A DNA stretch of 10,003 nt from Candidatus Saccharimonadota bacterium (GCA_030528815.1 JAUMYE010000026.1:1-10003); one strand, 5' to 3'; numbered from the stretch's first letter, positions 1 to 5,916 are shown. Made by a program: numbers and translations. Notes: generated by a model not told the origin, from the letters alone.

Positions 1-383
1 TTTTTGAAATCAAGGTTCAAAATGGAGGCAGCTAGGGTGCCGGTCCAGGCACCAGTACCAGGAAGTGGAATCGCAACAAAGAGAAAAAGTGCAAAATAGG
101 TGCCATATTTCCCTGTTTTTTGAAGAAGTTTTTGCCCACCTTTTTCGCCTTTTTTGAGAACCCATTTACAGAATTTGCCGATGAGCTTTTTGTCTTTGCC
201 CCAAGTTAGGAATTTGCGGGCAAAAAAGTAGATAAATGGAACCGGAATCATGTTGCCAATGATACTAATGACAAGTGCAACAAATGGATTTACGCCCATT
301 CCGACGCCAATTGGTACAGCGCCGCGAAGCTCTACGATAGGCACCATTGAAATTAGAAAAGTAAGTAAAATTTTCCAAAACAT
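1..383 (-). CDS. Small multidrug export (COG2426/PF06695-type) membrane protein, 3' end cut off
   Basis: This is an integral membrane protein of the putative small multidrug export family. The name is historical and the real substrate is not established. The 127 visible residues start with a hydrophobic helix (about 4-18), followed by ELRGAVPIGVG at 18-28, the family's conserved Glu-Leu-Arg-Gly-Ala loop. A second hydrophobic stretch spans about 33-54, a basic Lys/Gly-rich cytoplasmic loop 56-92, and a third hydrophobic stretch begins near 95 with PLPGTGAW at 106-113, also typical of the family. Members are usually somewhat longer, around 150-160 residues, so only the C-terminus should be missing beyond base 1. 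The ATG at 383-381 has no Shine-Dalgarno sequence, but a perfect -10 hexamer ends 6 bases upstream, so the mRNA is probably leaderless. It lies 48 bases after the ABC-F gene on the same strand. The family call is firm; the transport function is not. Confidence 0.85.
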   Translation of the reverse strand, partial: MFWKILLTFLISMVPIVELRGAVPIGVGMGVNPFVALVISIIGNMIPVPFIYFFARKFLTWGKDKKLIGKFCKWVLKKGEKGGQKLLQKTGKYGTYFALFLFVAIPLPGTGAWTGTLAASILNLDFK

Positions 384-389
384 AAGTAT

Positions 390-395
390 ATTATA
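390..395 (-). promoter_or_regulatory. -10 hexamer of the export-family gene
   Basis: Read on the minus strand this is a perfect TATAAT, with 6 bases between it and the ATG at 383. Transcription should therefore start at or within a base or two of the start codon. No convincing -35 box is seen 16-18 bases upstream. The gene may also receive read-through from the ABC-F gene, since no terminator is visible in the gap. Confidence 0.55.
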
Positions 396-431
396 TCATC
401 CTGAATGAGTTATTATTAATGTCGCAAAATG

Positions 432-2075
432 TTAGATTAGGTCTGAGTTTAGATAGTAATAATAATCTAATAATTCTCTTGAGTAATTCTTGATTAGCGC
501 TAGTCTTGGCTCTGGCGCTTCGCGTGGCGGAAGAACAAGCATGCGAGTAATGCCGATTTGCTCTACGAAGCTTGGGTTGTGGCTAACCATGACGAGCGTG
601 CCGTTATAGTCGTGGAAGTTTTCGCCAATGATTTTTTGCGTTTCTGGATCGAAGTGGTTGGTTGGCTCGTCTAGAATAATTAGGTTTGCTTTCTTCATTA
701 GAATCTTACATAGCGCTACTCGGGCCTTTTCACCTGGAGACAAAACTTTTACTTGTTTGAAGACGTCTTCGTCGTGGAATAGGAAGTTTGCAAGCATGGA
801 ACGGGTCTCGGATTCTGTAAAATCATAAGATTTGATGTTATCTAGGATTGTTTCATTTTCGTTTAGAATTTCGAATTCCTGAGCATAGTACGCGACGGTT
901 GTATTTTGGCTCATAATAACTGAGCCGCTGTCTGGTTGGAGCTGACCAATGATAAGTTTTAGAAGCGTGGATTTGCCGACGCCGTTTTCACCGACGATTA
1001 GGAACTTTTCGCCGCGAGTAAGCGAGAACGACAGCTTATCGTGAAGCATTGGTCCGTCTGGGTAATGGAAGCTGATGTTTTGTAGTTCTAGTGGAGTTTT
1101 ACCGCTTTGCTTACTTGGGTTGATATTCATCTCGACTTTTTGGTAGGCTTCTTCGCGAACTTCTAGACTGTCGAGCTTCTTCTCTAGTTGTTTCTCGCGA
1201 ATCTGCCCTTGTCTAATAAAGGCAGTATTAGATCTCTTGGCGGCTTTTGTGCGCATAATAAATTCTTCCATGCGGCGGATTTCGCGCTCTTGTTCGGAGA
1301 TTCGTTTCTCTTGTTCGGATAGCTCGTTAGCACGAGCTTTGCGGAAGAAGGAATAGTTGCCGCGATATACCTTGGTCTTGTGAGTGACTTTGTTTAAGAA
1401 TAGGGTTTTGTTGGTGACTATATCTAGGAATTCTTGGTCGTGCGAAATAACGAGCACCATGCCACGGTAGTTTCTGAGATAGTTTGCAACGAATTTTTTG
1501 GTCTCGGCATCAAGGTGGTTGGTTGGCTCATCTAGGAGCAGTAGGCCTGCGTTTTCGAATAAGACTCTCGCGAAGGCGACTTTAGACTTTTGGCCACCAG
1601 AAAGATCAACCATGCGCCTGTCTACGAGGTCTTGTAGGTTCATGCGCTCCATTATCTTTAGGAGCTCGTTGTCCATATTGCCGATATCGCAAGCGTCTAT
1701 ATCCTCTTGAATCTGGTTGATTCTCTCGAGGATTTTCTGGCTGTCCGGATATTTAGCTAGCTTTTCGTATTCTTTGCCGATCTTTTCTTGAAGCTCGTCG
1801 ATTGGTCTTGCTTTTGAGACATATTCCCAGACAGTCATGTCTTCGTGCTCTTTTTCAATCTTTATCTCTTGTGGCAGAAAACCGATTCTGAGCTCTGGTA
1901 GCTCTATTGCGCCTTCGTCTAGCTTTTCGATACCGAGTAACACTTTAAAAAGGGTGGATTTGCCGGCGCCATTTACGCCTACGATGCCAACTTTATCTCT
2001 TGGCTCCAAAATAAAACCACAATCGTCGTAGATTTGTTGCGCTCCGAAATGTAGGCTTAGATGCTCGGCTTTCAT
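432..2075 (-). CDS. ABC-F family ATPase (ribosome-associated type)
   Basis: This is a cytoplasmic protein of 547 residues with two fused ATP-binding domains and no membrane segments. ABC-F proteins act on the ribosome, as translation factors or as antibiotic-protection proteins, rather than as transporters. Domain 1 has Walker A GVNGAGKS (33-40), signature LSGGQ (158-162) and Walker B LLLLDEPTNHLD (178-189). Domain 2 has Walker A GENGVGKS (362-369), a variant signature LSPGE (445-449) and LIILDEPTNHFD (465-476). Both catalytic glutamates are present. Between the domains lies a charged helical linker (about 237-300), the P-site tRNA interaction region that defines the family. The length is typical. 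The ATG at 2075 has no Shine-Dalgarno sequence and follows a -10 box by 7 bases, so the gene looks leaderless. Family membership is certain. Whether it is a housekeeping factor or a resistance protein cannot be told from sequence alone. Confidence 0.95.
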   Translation of the reverse strand: MKAEHLSLHFGAQQIYDDCGFILEPRDKVGIVGVNGAGKSTLFKVLLGIEKLDEGAIELPELRIGFLPQEIKIEKEHEDMTVWEYVSKARPIDELQEKIGKEYEKLAKYPDSQKILERINQIQEDIDACDIGNMDNELLKIMERMNLQDLVDRRMVDLSGGQKSKVAFARVLFENAGLLLLDEPTNHLDAETKKFVANYLRNYRGMVLVISHDQEFLDIVTNKTLFLNKVTHKTKVYRGNYSFFRKARANELSEQEKRISEQEREIRRMEEFIMRTKAAKRSNTAFIRQGQIREKQLEKKLDSLEVREEAYQKVEMNINPSKQSGKTPLELQNISFHYPDGPMLHDKLSFSLTRGEKFLIVGENGVGKSTLLKLIIGQLQPDSGSVIMSQNTTVAYYAQEFEILNENETILDNIKSYDFTESETRSMLANFLFHDEDVFKQVKVLSPGEKARVALCKILMKKANLIILDEPTNHFDPETQKIIGENFHDYNGTLVMVSHNPSFVEQIGITRMLVLPPREAPEPRLALIKNYSRELLDYYYYLNSDLI

Positions 2076-2082
2076 AGATACT

Positions 2083-2111
2083 ATTTTACCACTTGGTCTT
2101 TACCTTGACAA
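2083..2111 (-). promoter_or_regulatory. Promoter of the ABC-F gene
   Basis: On the minus strand, TTGTCA (2111-2106) and TAAAAT (2088-2083) are separated by exactly 17 bases, each one base from the sigma-70 consensus. The -10 ends 7 bases before the ATG at 2075, placing the transcription start at about the start codon. The -35 overlaps that of the divergent plus-strand promoter. Confidence 0.75.
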
Positions 2112-2133
2112 TTAAGCTAAAATAAGGTATAAT
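2105..2133 (+). promoter_or_regulatory. Consensus sigma-70 promoter of the coiled-coil gene
   Basis: A perfect TTGACA (2105-2110), a 17-base spacer and a perfect TATAAT (2128-2133) make this the strongest promoter in the window. Transcription should start near 2140, giving a leader of about 75 bases before the ATG at 2216. Its -35 shares bases 2106-2110 with the divergent ABC-F promoter. Confidence 0.85.
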
Positions 2134-2139
2134 ATAGCA

Positions 2140-2169
2140 ATGCTCTTTAAAAGTATTGTTTTGGTGTAA
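2140..2169 (+). CDS. Possible 9-codon leaderless upstream ORF
   Basis: An ATG lies 6 bases after the perfect TATAAT of the 2105-2133 promoter, the same spacing as the leaderless genes in this window. It opens a reading frame for MLFKSIVLV that ends at TAA 2167-2169, 46 bases before the ATG of the main gene. If leaderless starts are used here, this short peptide would be translated from the very 5' end of the mRNA. It could act as a leader peptide or be incidental. Its start also lies in a weak hairpin (AATGCT 2139-2144 with AGTATT 2152-2157). There is no Shine-Dalgarno sequence. Confidence 0.3.
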   Translation: MLFKSIVLV

Positions 2170-2194
2170 TTTTTATTCGTCCATCCGCCTTATC

Positions 2195-2218
2195 CATAGC
2201 ACAGGAGGTACTGCTATG
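2195..2218 (+). promoter_or_regulatory. Hairpin with the Shine-Dalgarno in its loop and the ATG in its stem
   Basis: CATAGCA (2195-2201) pairs perfectly with TGCTATG (2212-2218), which includes the start codon of the coiled-coil gene. The 10-base loop carries AGGAGG. This 7-bp stem would display the ribosome binding site while sequestering the AUG until a ribosome docks. The pairing is visible in the sequence; a regulatory role is inferred. The strong SD also fixes the start at 2216 rather than any codon upstream. Confidence 0.45.
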
Positions 2219-3076
2219 AAAATTATTTCTACTCACGATCTGAACATGTACATCAAGAGAAAATCTGGACTCAAGAACGTCCTTGCTGATTTCGACTGCT
2301 CCGAAGATGAGCTGCTCAGACAGCTTACAAGCTGTTTTGGCGGTAACGAGACAAGAGGCCGCGAGGCACTCGAGACTCTCAGAAGCATTGACGAGGCTAA
2401 CGAGAAGGAATCCAAGAAGCGTGCTAAGACTCGCCAGAAGAACGCTGCAAAGCAGCAGAAAAAGGCCGAGGAACAGAAGAAGGCAGAGCAGGAAAAGCTT
2501 GACGCAATGACTCCCCTTGAAAAGAAGGAGTATTATCGCAGCCAGTTCTCTGCTCAGCTTGACTCTATTCATGGCGAACTTACCCCGATTTCCGCTAAGC
2601 TTAGCGAACAGTCTAAGTACATCACTGAGCTCAGAAAGAAGAAGGCTGCAGCCCAGAAGGCACTTGATGAGGTTAACAAGAATCTCACAAACGCCATCGA
2701 GGCTCACGATGCTCTCAAGGCTCGTTCTGCCGAACTTGTTGCTCAGTCTGAAGAAATCGGCAAGAAGATCAGCGAAATCGACAAAGAGATTCTTTCTCTT
2801 AGTCAGCCAGTTTTCCTGGTTTTCGATACTGGCGAGATCAATGCTGAGAATTTCGACATGTCTACTGTATCTGACAAGATGATCGATTCCGAGGCTATCA
2901 TGGTCAAGGATCTCTGCAAGGGCGATCGCACCGGACGTTTTGATCTCCGTAAGCGTGAAATCCGCCCCGTTGCAACTCTGCTCGCGGCCGTAAGAGCGAC
3001 TGGCCGCAAGGATTGCGTTGTTAATTTCGATAACGGTCTCGACGAGATGAAAAACGTTTTCGAAGAGCTTCGCTAA
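2216..3076 (+). CDS. Hypothetical cytoplasmic coiled-coil protein
   Basis: I do not recognise this 286-residue protein. It has no signal peptide or membrane segment. Residues 1-58 form a small N-terminal part. Residues 59-195 are a long, highly charged Lys/Glu/Gln/Ala-rich helix likely to be a coiled coil, broken near MTPLEKK (98-104). Residues 196-286 look like a globular domain that begins with a hydrophobic strand (PVFLVFD, 198-204) and contains an Arg/Lys-rich section (235-250). The start at 2216 is fixed by AGGAGG 7 bases upstream. Codon choice leans strongly to AAG, GAC, CTC and GAG compared with the neighbours. Together with the consensus promoter, strong SD and clear terminator, this suggests high expression. 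It is a single-gene transcription unit. A structural, nucleoid-associated or cell-envelope-associated role is conceivable, but nothing in the sequence decides it. Confidence 0.85.
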   Translation: MKIISTHDLNMYIKRKSGLKNVLADFDCSEDELLRQLTSCFGGNETRGREALETLRSIDEANEKESKKRAKTRQKNAAKQQKKAEEQKKAEQEKLDAMTPLEKKEYYRSQFSAQLDSIHGELTPISAKLSEQSKYITELRKKKAAAQKALDEVNKNLTNAIEAHDALKARSAELVAQSEEIGKKISEIDKEILSLSQPVFLVFDTGEINAENFDMSTVSDKMIDSEAIMVKDLCKGDRTGRFDLRKREIRPVATLLAAVRATGRKDCVVNFDNGLDEMKNVFEELR

Positions 3077-3112
3077 TCCTAATCCAAAAACACCAAAACA
3101 TACTCACAGAAG

Positions 3113-3145
3113 AACCCGCACATCCAGTGCGGGTTTCTTTATTTT
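3113..3145 (+). terminator. Rho-independent terminator of the coiled-coil gene
   Basis: AACCCGCAC (3113-3121) and GTGCGGGTT (3127-3135) form a perfect 9-bp stem with loop ATCCA, followed by the T-rich run TCTTTATTTT. The end of the T run overlaps the -35 box of the next promoter at 3144. Confidence 0.9.
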
Positions 3146-3172
3146 GACAGTATTTTTTTGAATTTTTATAAT
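3144..3172 (+). promoter_or_regulatory. Consensus promoter of the CapA-family gene
   Basis: TTGACA (3144-3149), a 17-base spacer and TATAAT (3167-3172) are both perfect. The -10 ends 9 bases before the ATG at 3182, predicting a start site around 3179-3182 and an essentially leaderless mRNA. The promoter begins inside the T run of the preceding terminator. Confidence 0.85.
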
Positions 3173-3181
3173 GATATAAGC

Positions 3182-4306
3182 ATGATTCATTCTTTTTGGC
3201 ATCGCTATAGTCTGGCAAAATCTCTGACGATATTTTTCGTTCTCCTTGGCTCCCTTTTTATCGTTTACTTCATCAAAACTCTTTTGCAGCCTAGCGTTAC
3301 CGAGAATAAGGTAGATAAGAGCTCGCAAGATGTAACACCTGATCGTCTGCCTGATACTACAGTTAGCATCGTCGGGGATATTTCTCTTGCAGACAACTGG
3401 TCGGTTATGCCGGCTTATGATGCGCGTGGTCAAGGCGTTGATGGTATATTGTCTGCTGAGGCGCTTGGTATTATGCGTAGTAGCGATTTAATGGTCGCAA
3501 ATAGTGAGTTTACGGTAAGTAATCGCGGCTCGGCCATTCCGGGCAAGGCCTACACTTTTCGCGCAAATCCAGATCGCTTAAGTATCTATGACGACATGGG
3601 CGTAGATTTGGTGACGCTCGCGAATAACCATGTTTACGATTTTCAGGGCGATGCCTTTAACGATATGCTTGATGCTTTTGAACAGCGCAATATGCCGCAT
3701 ATTGGTGCCGGGCGTAATCTTGAAGAAGCAAAGAAGGCTTATTATTACAAAGCGCCGAGCGGCCAGACGATTGCTTTTGTGAATGCGTCTCGTGCGGAAA
3801 AATGGGGTATTGATACTCCTGGGGCGACCGATACTACCGGTGGTATTCTTCTCTGTTATGATACGGCGGATTTTGTCGATACAATTAAGACCGCTAAAGC
3901 GAATAGCGATATAGTCGTGGCGATTATTCACTGGGGTACGGAATCTTCACATGTTCTGGAACAGGTTCAGATTGATACTGCAAAAGAATATATTGATGCT
4001 GGCGCCGATATGATTGTCGGTGGTCATGCGCATACTTTGCAAGGCATTGATTTTTACAATGGCAAGCCGATTATTTATAACCTTGGGGATTATATCTTTA
4101 ATGATATGAGCGAGCCGACGGCTATATTTCAGTTTAAGTTAAGCCCTGATGGCGAATTAAAGTATTACTTTATTGTTGGTTGGCAGGAAAATATGTACAC
4201 CAGGATTCTTTCTGGCGAAGAGCGCCAAAATCTTGTAAACCAAGTAGAATCTTGGTCGCCAAACATTACAATTACAGAAGATAACGAGATTGTTTTGAAG
4301 AATTAG
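3182..4306 (+). CDS. CapA-family (PGA_cap) metallophosphatase-like protein, membrane-anchored
   Basis: This is a 374-residue protein of the CapA/PgsA family (PF09587), which takes part in poly-gamma-glutamate capsule synthesis in some Firmicutes but is widespread in species with no known capsule. Residues 1-14 are basic and residues 15-35 form one membrane anchor, so the catalytic domain should lie outside the membrane. The domain shows GDIS (65-68), NSEF (107-110, usually NLE), ANNHVYDF (147-154), HWGTE (250-254), GGHAH (280-284) and YNLGDYIF (299-306). These are the Asp, Asn and His positions of the calcineurin-like metal site. The start is ATG 3182. An in-frame TTG at 3158 lies inside the promoter spacer and cannot be on the transcript. 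No capB or capC ligase genes are nearby, so a capsule role is unproven and a general surface phosphatase or ligase-associated role is equally possible. The stop overlaps the convergent CYTH stop. Confidence 0.92.
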   Translation: MIHSFWHRYSLAKSLTIFFVLLGSLFIVYFIKTLLQPSVTENKVDKSSQDVTPDRLPDTTVSIVGDISLADNWSVMPAYDARGQGVDGILSAEALGIMRSSDLMVANSEFTVSNRGSAIPGKAYTFRANPDRLSIYDDMGVDLVTLANNHVYDFQGDAFNDMLDAFEQRNMPHIGAGRNLEEAKKAYYYKAPSGQTIAFVNASRAEKWGIDTPGATDTTGGILLCYDTADFVDTIKTAKANSDIVVAIIHWGTESSHVLEQVQIDTAKEYIDAGADMIVGGHAHTLQGIDFYNGKPIIYNLGDYIFNDMSEPTAIFQFKLSPDGELKYYFIVGWQENMYTRILSGEERQNLVNQVESWSPNITITEDNEIVLKN

Positions 4307-4833
4307 GCTAGCAATTTATAGCCGTATTCTTGAAGCTGAGTAAGGATATCGTCGATAGACTTACCAGCTAGTAATCCGCCTGCAATAAAACCGGCCTGGG
4401 TTACGTCTGCTAGAGCACATGCTGGCATTGTAAACTGTTCCATCTCTTCGCGGCTCTGGAATTCGAAATCAATCAAAACTAGACCTTCGAGGTCGCCCTT
4501 GAATACGTCTACTTCGGCGTGGTGGCCGTCGATTTCAACTTTATAGCGATCTTTTTCTATGACTTTGCCATCGATTTGAGACAATGCTACATATTCTGCA
4601 TCGGACAAAGGGATCGTGCGTTCGATTTGTTCGGAAGCGTCGCCGTCAACGAGTGGTAACTTTTTGGTGATTTCCATTTTGTCGCCGCGGGAACGGATGC
4701 GAATTTGTGGATGCTTAGCATTTACTGGAATATAAATATCTTTGATGGTTTCTGGGGTTGATCCTGCTAATTCTTTTGGAATTTGTTTTGCTAAAAAGGT
4801 TCGTTCTAGTTCAATATCTTCTGTTCTAAGCAT
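4303..4833 (-). CDS. CYTH-domain (triphosphate tunnel metalloenzyme) protein
   Basis: This is a 176-residue soluble protein of the CYTH superfamily, whose members act on triphosphate-containing substrates (adenylate cyclase CyaB, thiamine triphosphatase, inorganic tripolyphosphatase). Visible elements are ELERT (8-12), which corresponds to the usual ExExK motif with Thr in place of Lys; RIRSR (45-49); ITKK (55-58); DRYKVEI (95-101); EVDVFKGDLEGLVLIDFEF (107-125), matching the late acidic strands; and a helical tail (126-176). The motif Lys is missing and Asp replaces the first Glu in the last acidic strand (DFEF), so activity could be altered or absent. K16 could be a nearby substitute. The start at 4833 is supported by AGGAG 7 bases upstream. 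The stop overlaps that of the convergent CapA-family gene. The exact substrate cannot be predicted. Confidence 0.85.
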   Translation of the reverse strand: MLRTEDIELERTFLAKQIPKELAGSTPETIKDIYIPVNAKHPQIRIRSRGDKMEITKKLPLVDGDASEQIERTIPLSDAEYVALSQIDGKVIEKDRYKVEIDGHHAEVDVFKGDLEGLVLIDFEFQSREEMEQFTMPACALADVTQAGFIAGGLLAGKSIDDILTQLQEYGYKLLA

Positions 4834-4876
4834 TTCTCTCTCCTGATTAATTCTTTTTTGTTTCTGGTTTGTCTTA

Positions 4877-4906
4877 TTGATAATTATAAATCTTATACGT
4901 TATTAT
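4877..4906 (+). promoter_or_regulatory. Probable promoter of the 4946 gene
   Basis: TTGATA (4877-4882) and TATTAT (4901-4906) are each one base from consensus, with an 18-base spacer. They predict a leader of roughly 33 bases. The AT-rich context makes chance matches possible. The site overlaps the proposed divergent CYTH promoter. Confidence 0.45.
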
Positions 4907-4911
4907 TTCAT
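4883..4911 (-). promoter_or_regulatory. Probable promoter of the CYTH gene
   Basis: On the minus strand a perfect TATAAT lies at 4888-4883, with ATGAAA (4 of 6 consensus bases) at 4911-4906 and a 17-base spacer. The start would be near 4876, giving a leader of about 43 bases that carries the AGGAG ribosome binding site. It overlaps the plus-strand promoter for the 4946 gene. Confidence 0.45.
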
Positions 4912-4945
4912 TAATCTAGGCTTGCATTATGAAGGGGGTGTATTT

Positions 4946-5623
4946 ATGTCTAGAAGTTCGTATGAAGATTTTGAGACTTATGGTAAAAAGGTAATGCCGC
5001 CGACTTGGCGCAGTATCCTGATCCCGAATAGAGATTCACTTCTTTTTCTCGGAAAAGATAATCTTGAGCTGATTCTTGAAGAGTGGACTTGCCTTCTGAG
5101 GGGCGCCGAATGTTATATTCGCCGTGTTGATGAAGGCGGTTATCGTAAATCTTACAAGGCTCGCTATGATTATCTTGTTGAGCGTAGAAAGAATGCAGGT
5201 TTTGCAATTTCGGAGATTGAGAAAGTTTTGTCGACTGCTCTTTCGAAGCCGATTATTACGACGCATCGTCCGATAGTCGGTTACTTCTCGCCTGACGAGG
5301 ATGTTTATTCTACTCTTGGCATGAAAGGTATTCTCTTGCCTGGCAAATTTGTTCGTCAGGATATTCGTGATGACTATGTTGCGCTTACGGGAGAATACGA
5401 AGGCACAAATATTAGGGTTAGTCATTATAGCCCGCTGATTCTTAAGGTTAATGATCTGAAATATCTGGCTTCGAATAGTAATTATCTTTCGCTGTTTGCA
5501 AGAGCGAGTGGATTCAATTATGACGAAGGTGTGGATCTTTATATTAAGATGGTTAACGACCGTGCAAAGAAGGATTTTCCAGATCTTCAGAAATTTGCCG
5601 AACCGAGTCTCGAAATCGTATAA
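4946..5623 (+). CDS. Hypothetical soluble protein, 225 residues
   Basis: I do not recognise this protein. It has no signal peptide and no clear membrane segment. The sequence is mixed alpha/beta: a helical, Arg/Lys/Tyr-rich stretch at about 54-98 is followed by a beta-rich section at about 103-170 (PIITTHRPIVGYF, GMKGILLPGKFV, YVALTGEYEGTNIRV), which could be a small barrel or sandwich. The C-terminal part is again helical (171-217). The start at 4946 is chosen because GGGGG (4934-4938) sits 7 bases upstream and the sequence before it is promoter-like. It is a single-gene unit with its own terminator. Like the genes at 2216 and 6014, it has a real leader, a strong SD and no leaderless promoter. 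TCTAG (4916-4920 area) can pair with CTAGA just after the ATG, giving a weak stem around the ribosome binding site. Confidence 0.8.
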   Translation: MSRSSYEDFETYGKKVMPPTWRSILIPNRDSLLFLGKDNLELILEEWTCLLRGAECYIRRVDEGGYRKSYKARYDYLVERRKNAGFAISEIEKVLSTALSKPIITTHRPIVGYFSPDEDVYSTLGMKGILLPGKFVRQDIRDDYVALTGEYEGTNIRVSHYSPLILKVNDLKYLASNSNYLSLFARASGFNYDEGVDLYIKMVNDRAKKDFPDLQKFAEPSLEIV

Positions 5624-5627
5624 AAAG

Positions 5628-5651
5628 AGCCCTGCCGAAGCGGGGCTTTTT
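5628..5651 (+). terminator. Rho-independent terminator of the 4946 gene
   Basis: AGCCCTGC (5628-5635) pairs with GCGGGGCT (5640-5647), with one G-T pair, around the stable tetraloop CGAA. A run of Ts follows. It begins four bases after the TAA stop. Confidence 0.88.
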
Positions 5652-5675
5652 GCTGTTAATTAGATTTTTTAATCC

Positions 5676-5686
5676 GGATGAGGGAT
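5676..5686. repeat. 11-base direct repeat of the tRNA-Gln 3' part
   Basis: GGATGAGGGAT occurs here and again at 5808-5818, inside the acceptor/T-stem end of tRNA-Gln, 132 bases away in the same orientation. Similarity fades beyond 11 bases (ATAAAC versus TCGAAC). It could be the remnant of an att-type repeat from integration at the tRNA 3' end, a decayed tRNA duplicate, or chance. Confidence 0.3.
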
Positions 5687-5723
5687 ATAAACAATGCGCC
5701 GTCGTCGCAAGCGACCGGGCATT

Positions 5724-5750
5724 GGGCGAACCCTAAAGTGGGGCGAACCC
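5724..5750. repeat. Tandem 10-mer GGGCGAACCC
   Basis: GGGCGAACCC occurs at 5724-5733 and 5741-5750, a period of 17 bases. Each copy can fold as a 3-bp stem with a CGAA tetraloop. On the minus strand the motif reads GGGTTCGCCC, similar to a tRNA T-arm. A GC-rich inverted repeat (GTCG/CGAC around 5701-5714) lies just before it. Apart from these small repeats, 5652-5765 shows no gene. Confidence 0.4.
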
Positions 5751-5765
5751 ATCTTCAATCAAGTC

Positions 5766-5788
5766 AAAAAAATAAGCCCTTCAGGCTT
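5766..5788 (-). terminator. Rho-independent terminator of tRNA-Gln
   Basis: On the minus strand, a hairpin with stem AAGCC/GGCTT and a 5-base loop (5788-5774) is followed by ATTTTTTT. A second, outer inverted repeat, AAGTCAA (5761-5767) with TTGACTT (5795-5801), can extend the structure back to the tRNA CCA end. It lies 12 bases after the tRNA. Confidence 0.8.
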
Positions 5789-5800
5789 GTTTTCTTGACT

Positions 5801-5875
5801 TGGCTGGGGATGAGGGATTCGAACCCCCGAATGTCGGGACCAGAACCCGATGCCTTACCACTTGGCGAATCCCCA
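5801..5875 (-). tRNA. tRNA-Gln(CUG)
   Basis: A complete 75-base cloverleaf including an encoded CCA (5803-5801). The acceptor stem TGGGGAT/ATCCCCA is perfect, with discriminator G. The D stem is GCC/GGC. The anticodon stem TCGGG/CCCGA encloses loop TTCTGGT, giving anticodon CTG (reads CAG). The T arm GGGGG-TTCGAAT-CCCTC has one G-T pair. The weak first pair U1-A72 is characteristic of glutamine tRNAs. It is a single-gene unit on the minus strand with its own promoter and terminator. Confidence 0.96.
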
Positions 5876-5887
5876 ACGGTTGATACT

Positions 5888-5916
5888 ATATTATCACTTT
5901 TTTTGAATATTGTCTA
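5888..5916 (-). promoter_or_regulatory. Probable promoter of tRNA-Gln
   Basis: On the minus strand, TAGACA (5916-5911, five of six consensus bases) and TAATAT (5893-5888, four of six) are separated by 17 bases, placing the start near 5881, about five bases before the mature tRNA end. TATAGT a few bases further in is an alternative -10. Confidence 0.5.

Noticed and set aside
2147..2707. Minus-strand 186-codon frame opposite the coiled-coil gene
   Set aside because: Its Leu/Ser-rich sequence is the complement of Lys/Glu/Gln codons of the real gene; it has no ribosome binding site and no promoter.
3158..3181. Upstream TTG start for the CapA-family protein
   Set aside because: It lies inside the -35/-10 spacer, so it would not be on the mRNA; ATG 3182 is 9 bases after the -10.
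5701..5760. Possible CRISPR-like array
   Set aside because: There are only two 10-base repeats, the 7-base gap between them is too short for a spacer, and no cas genes are nearby.
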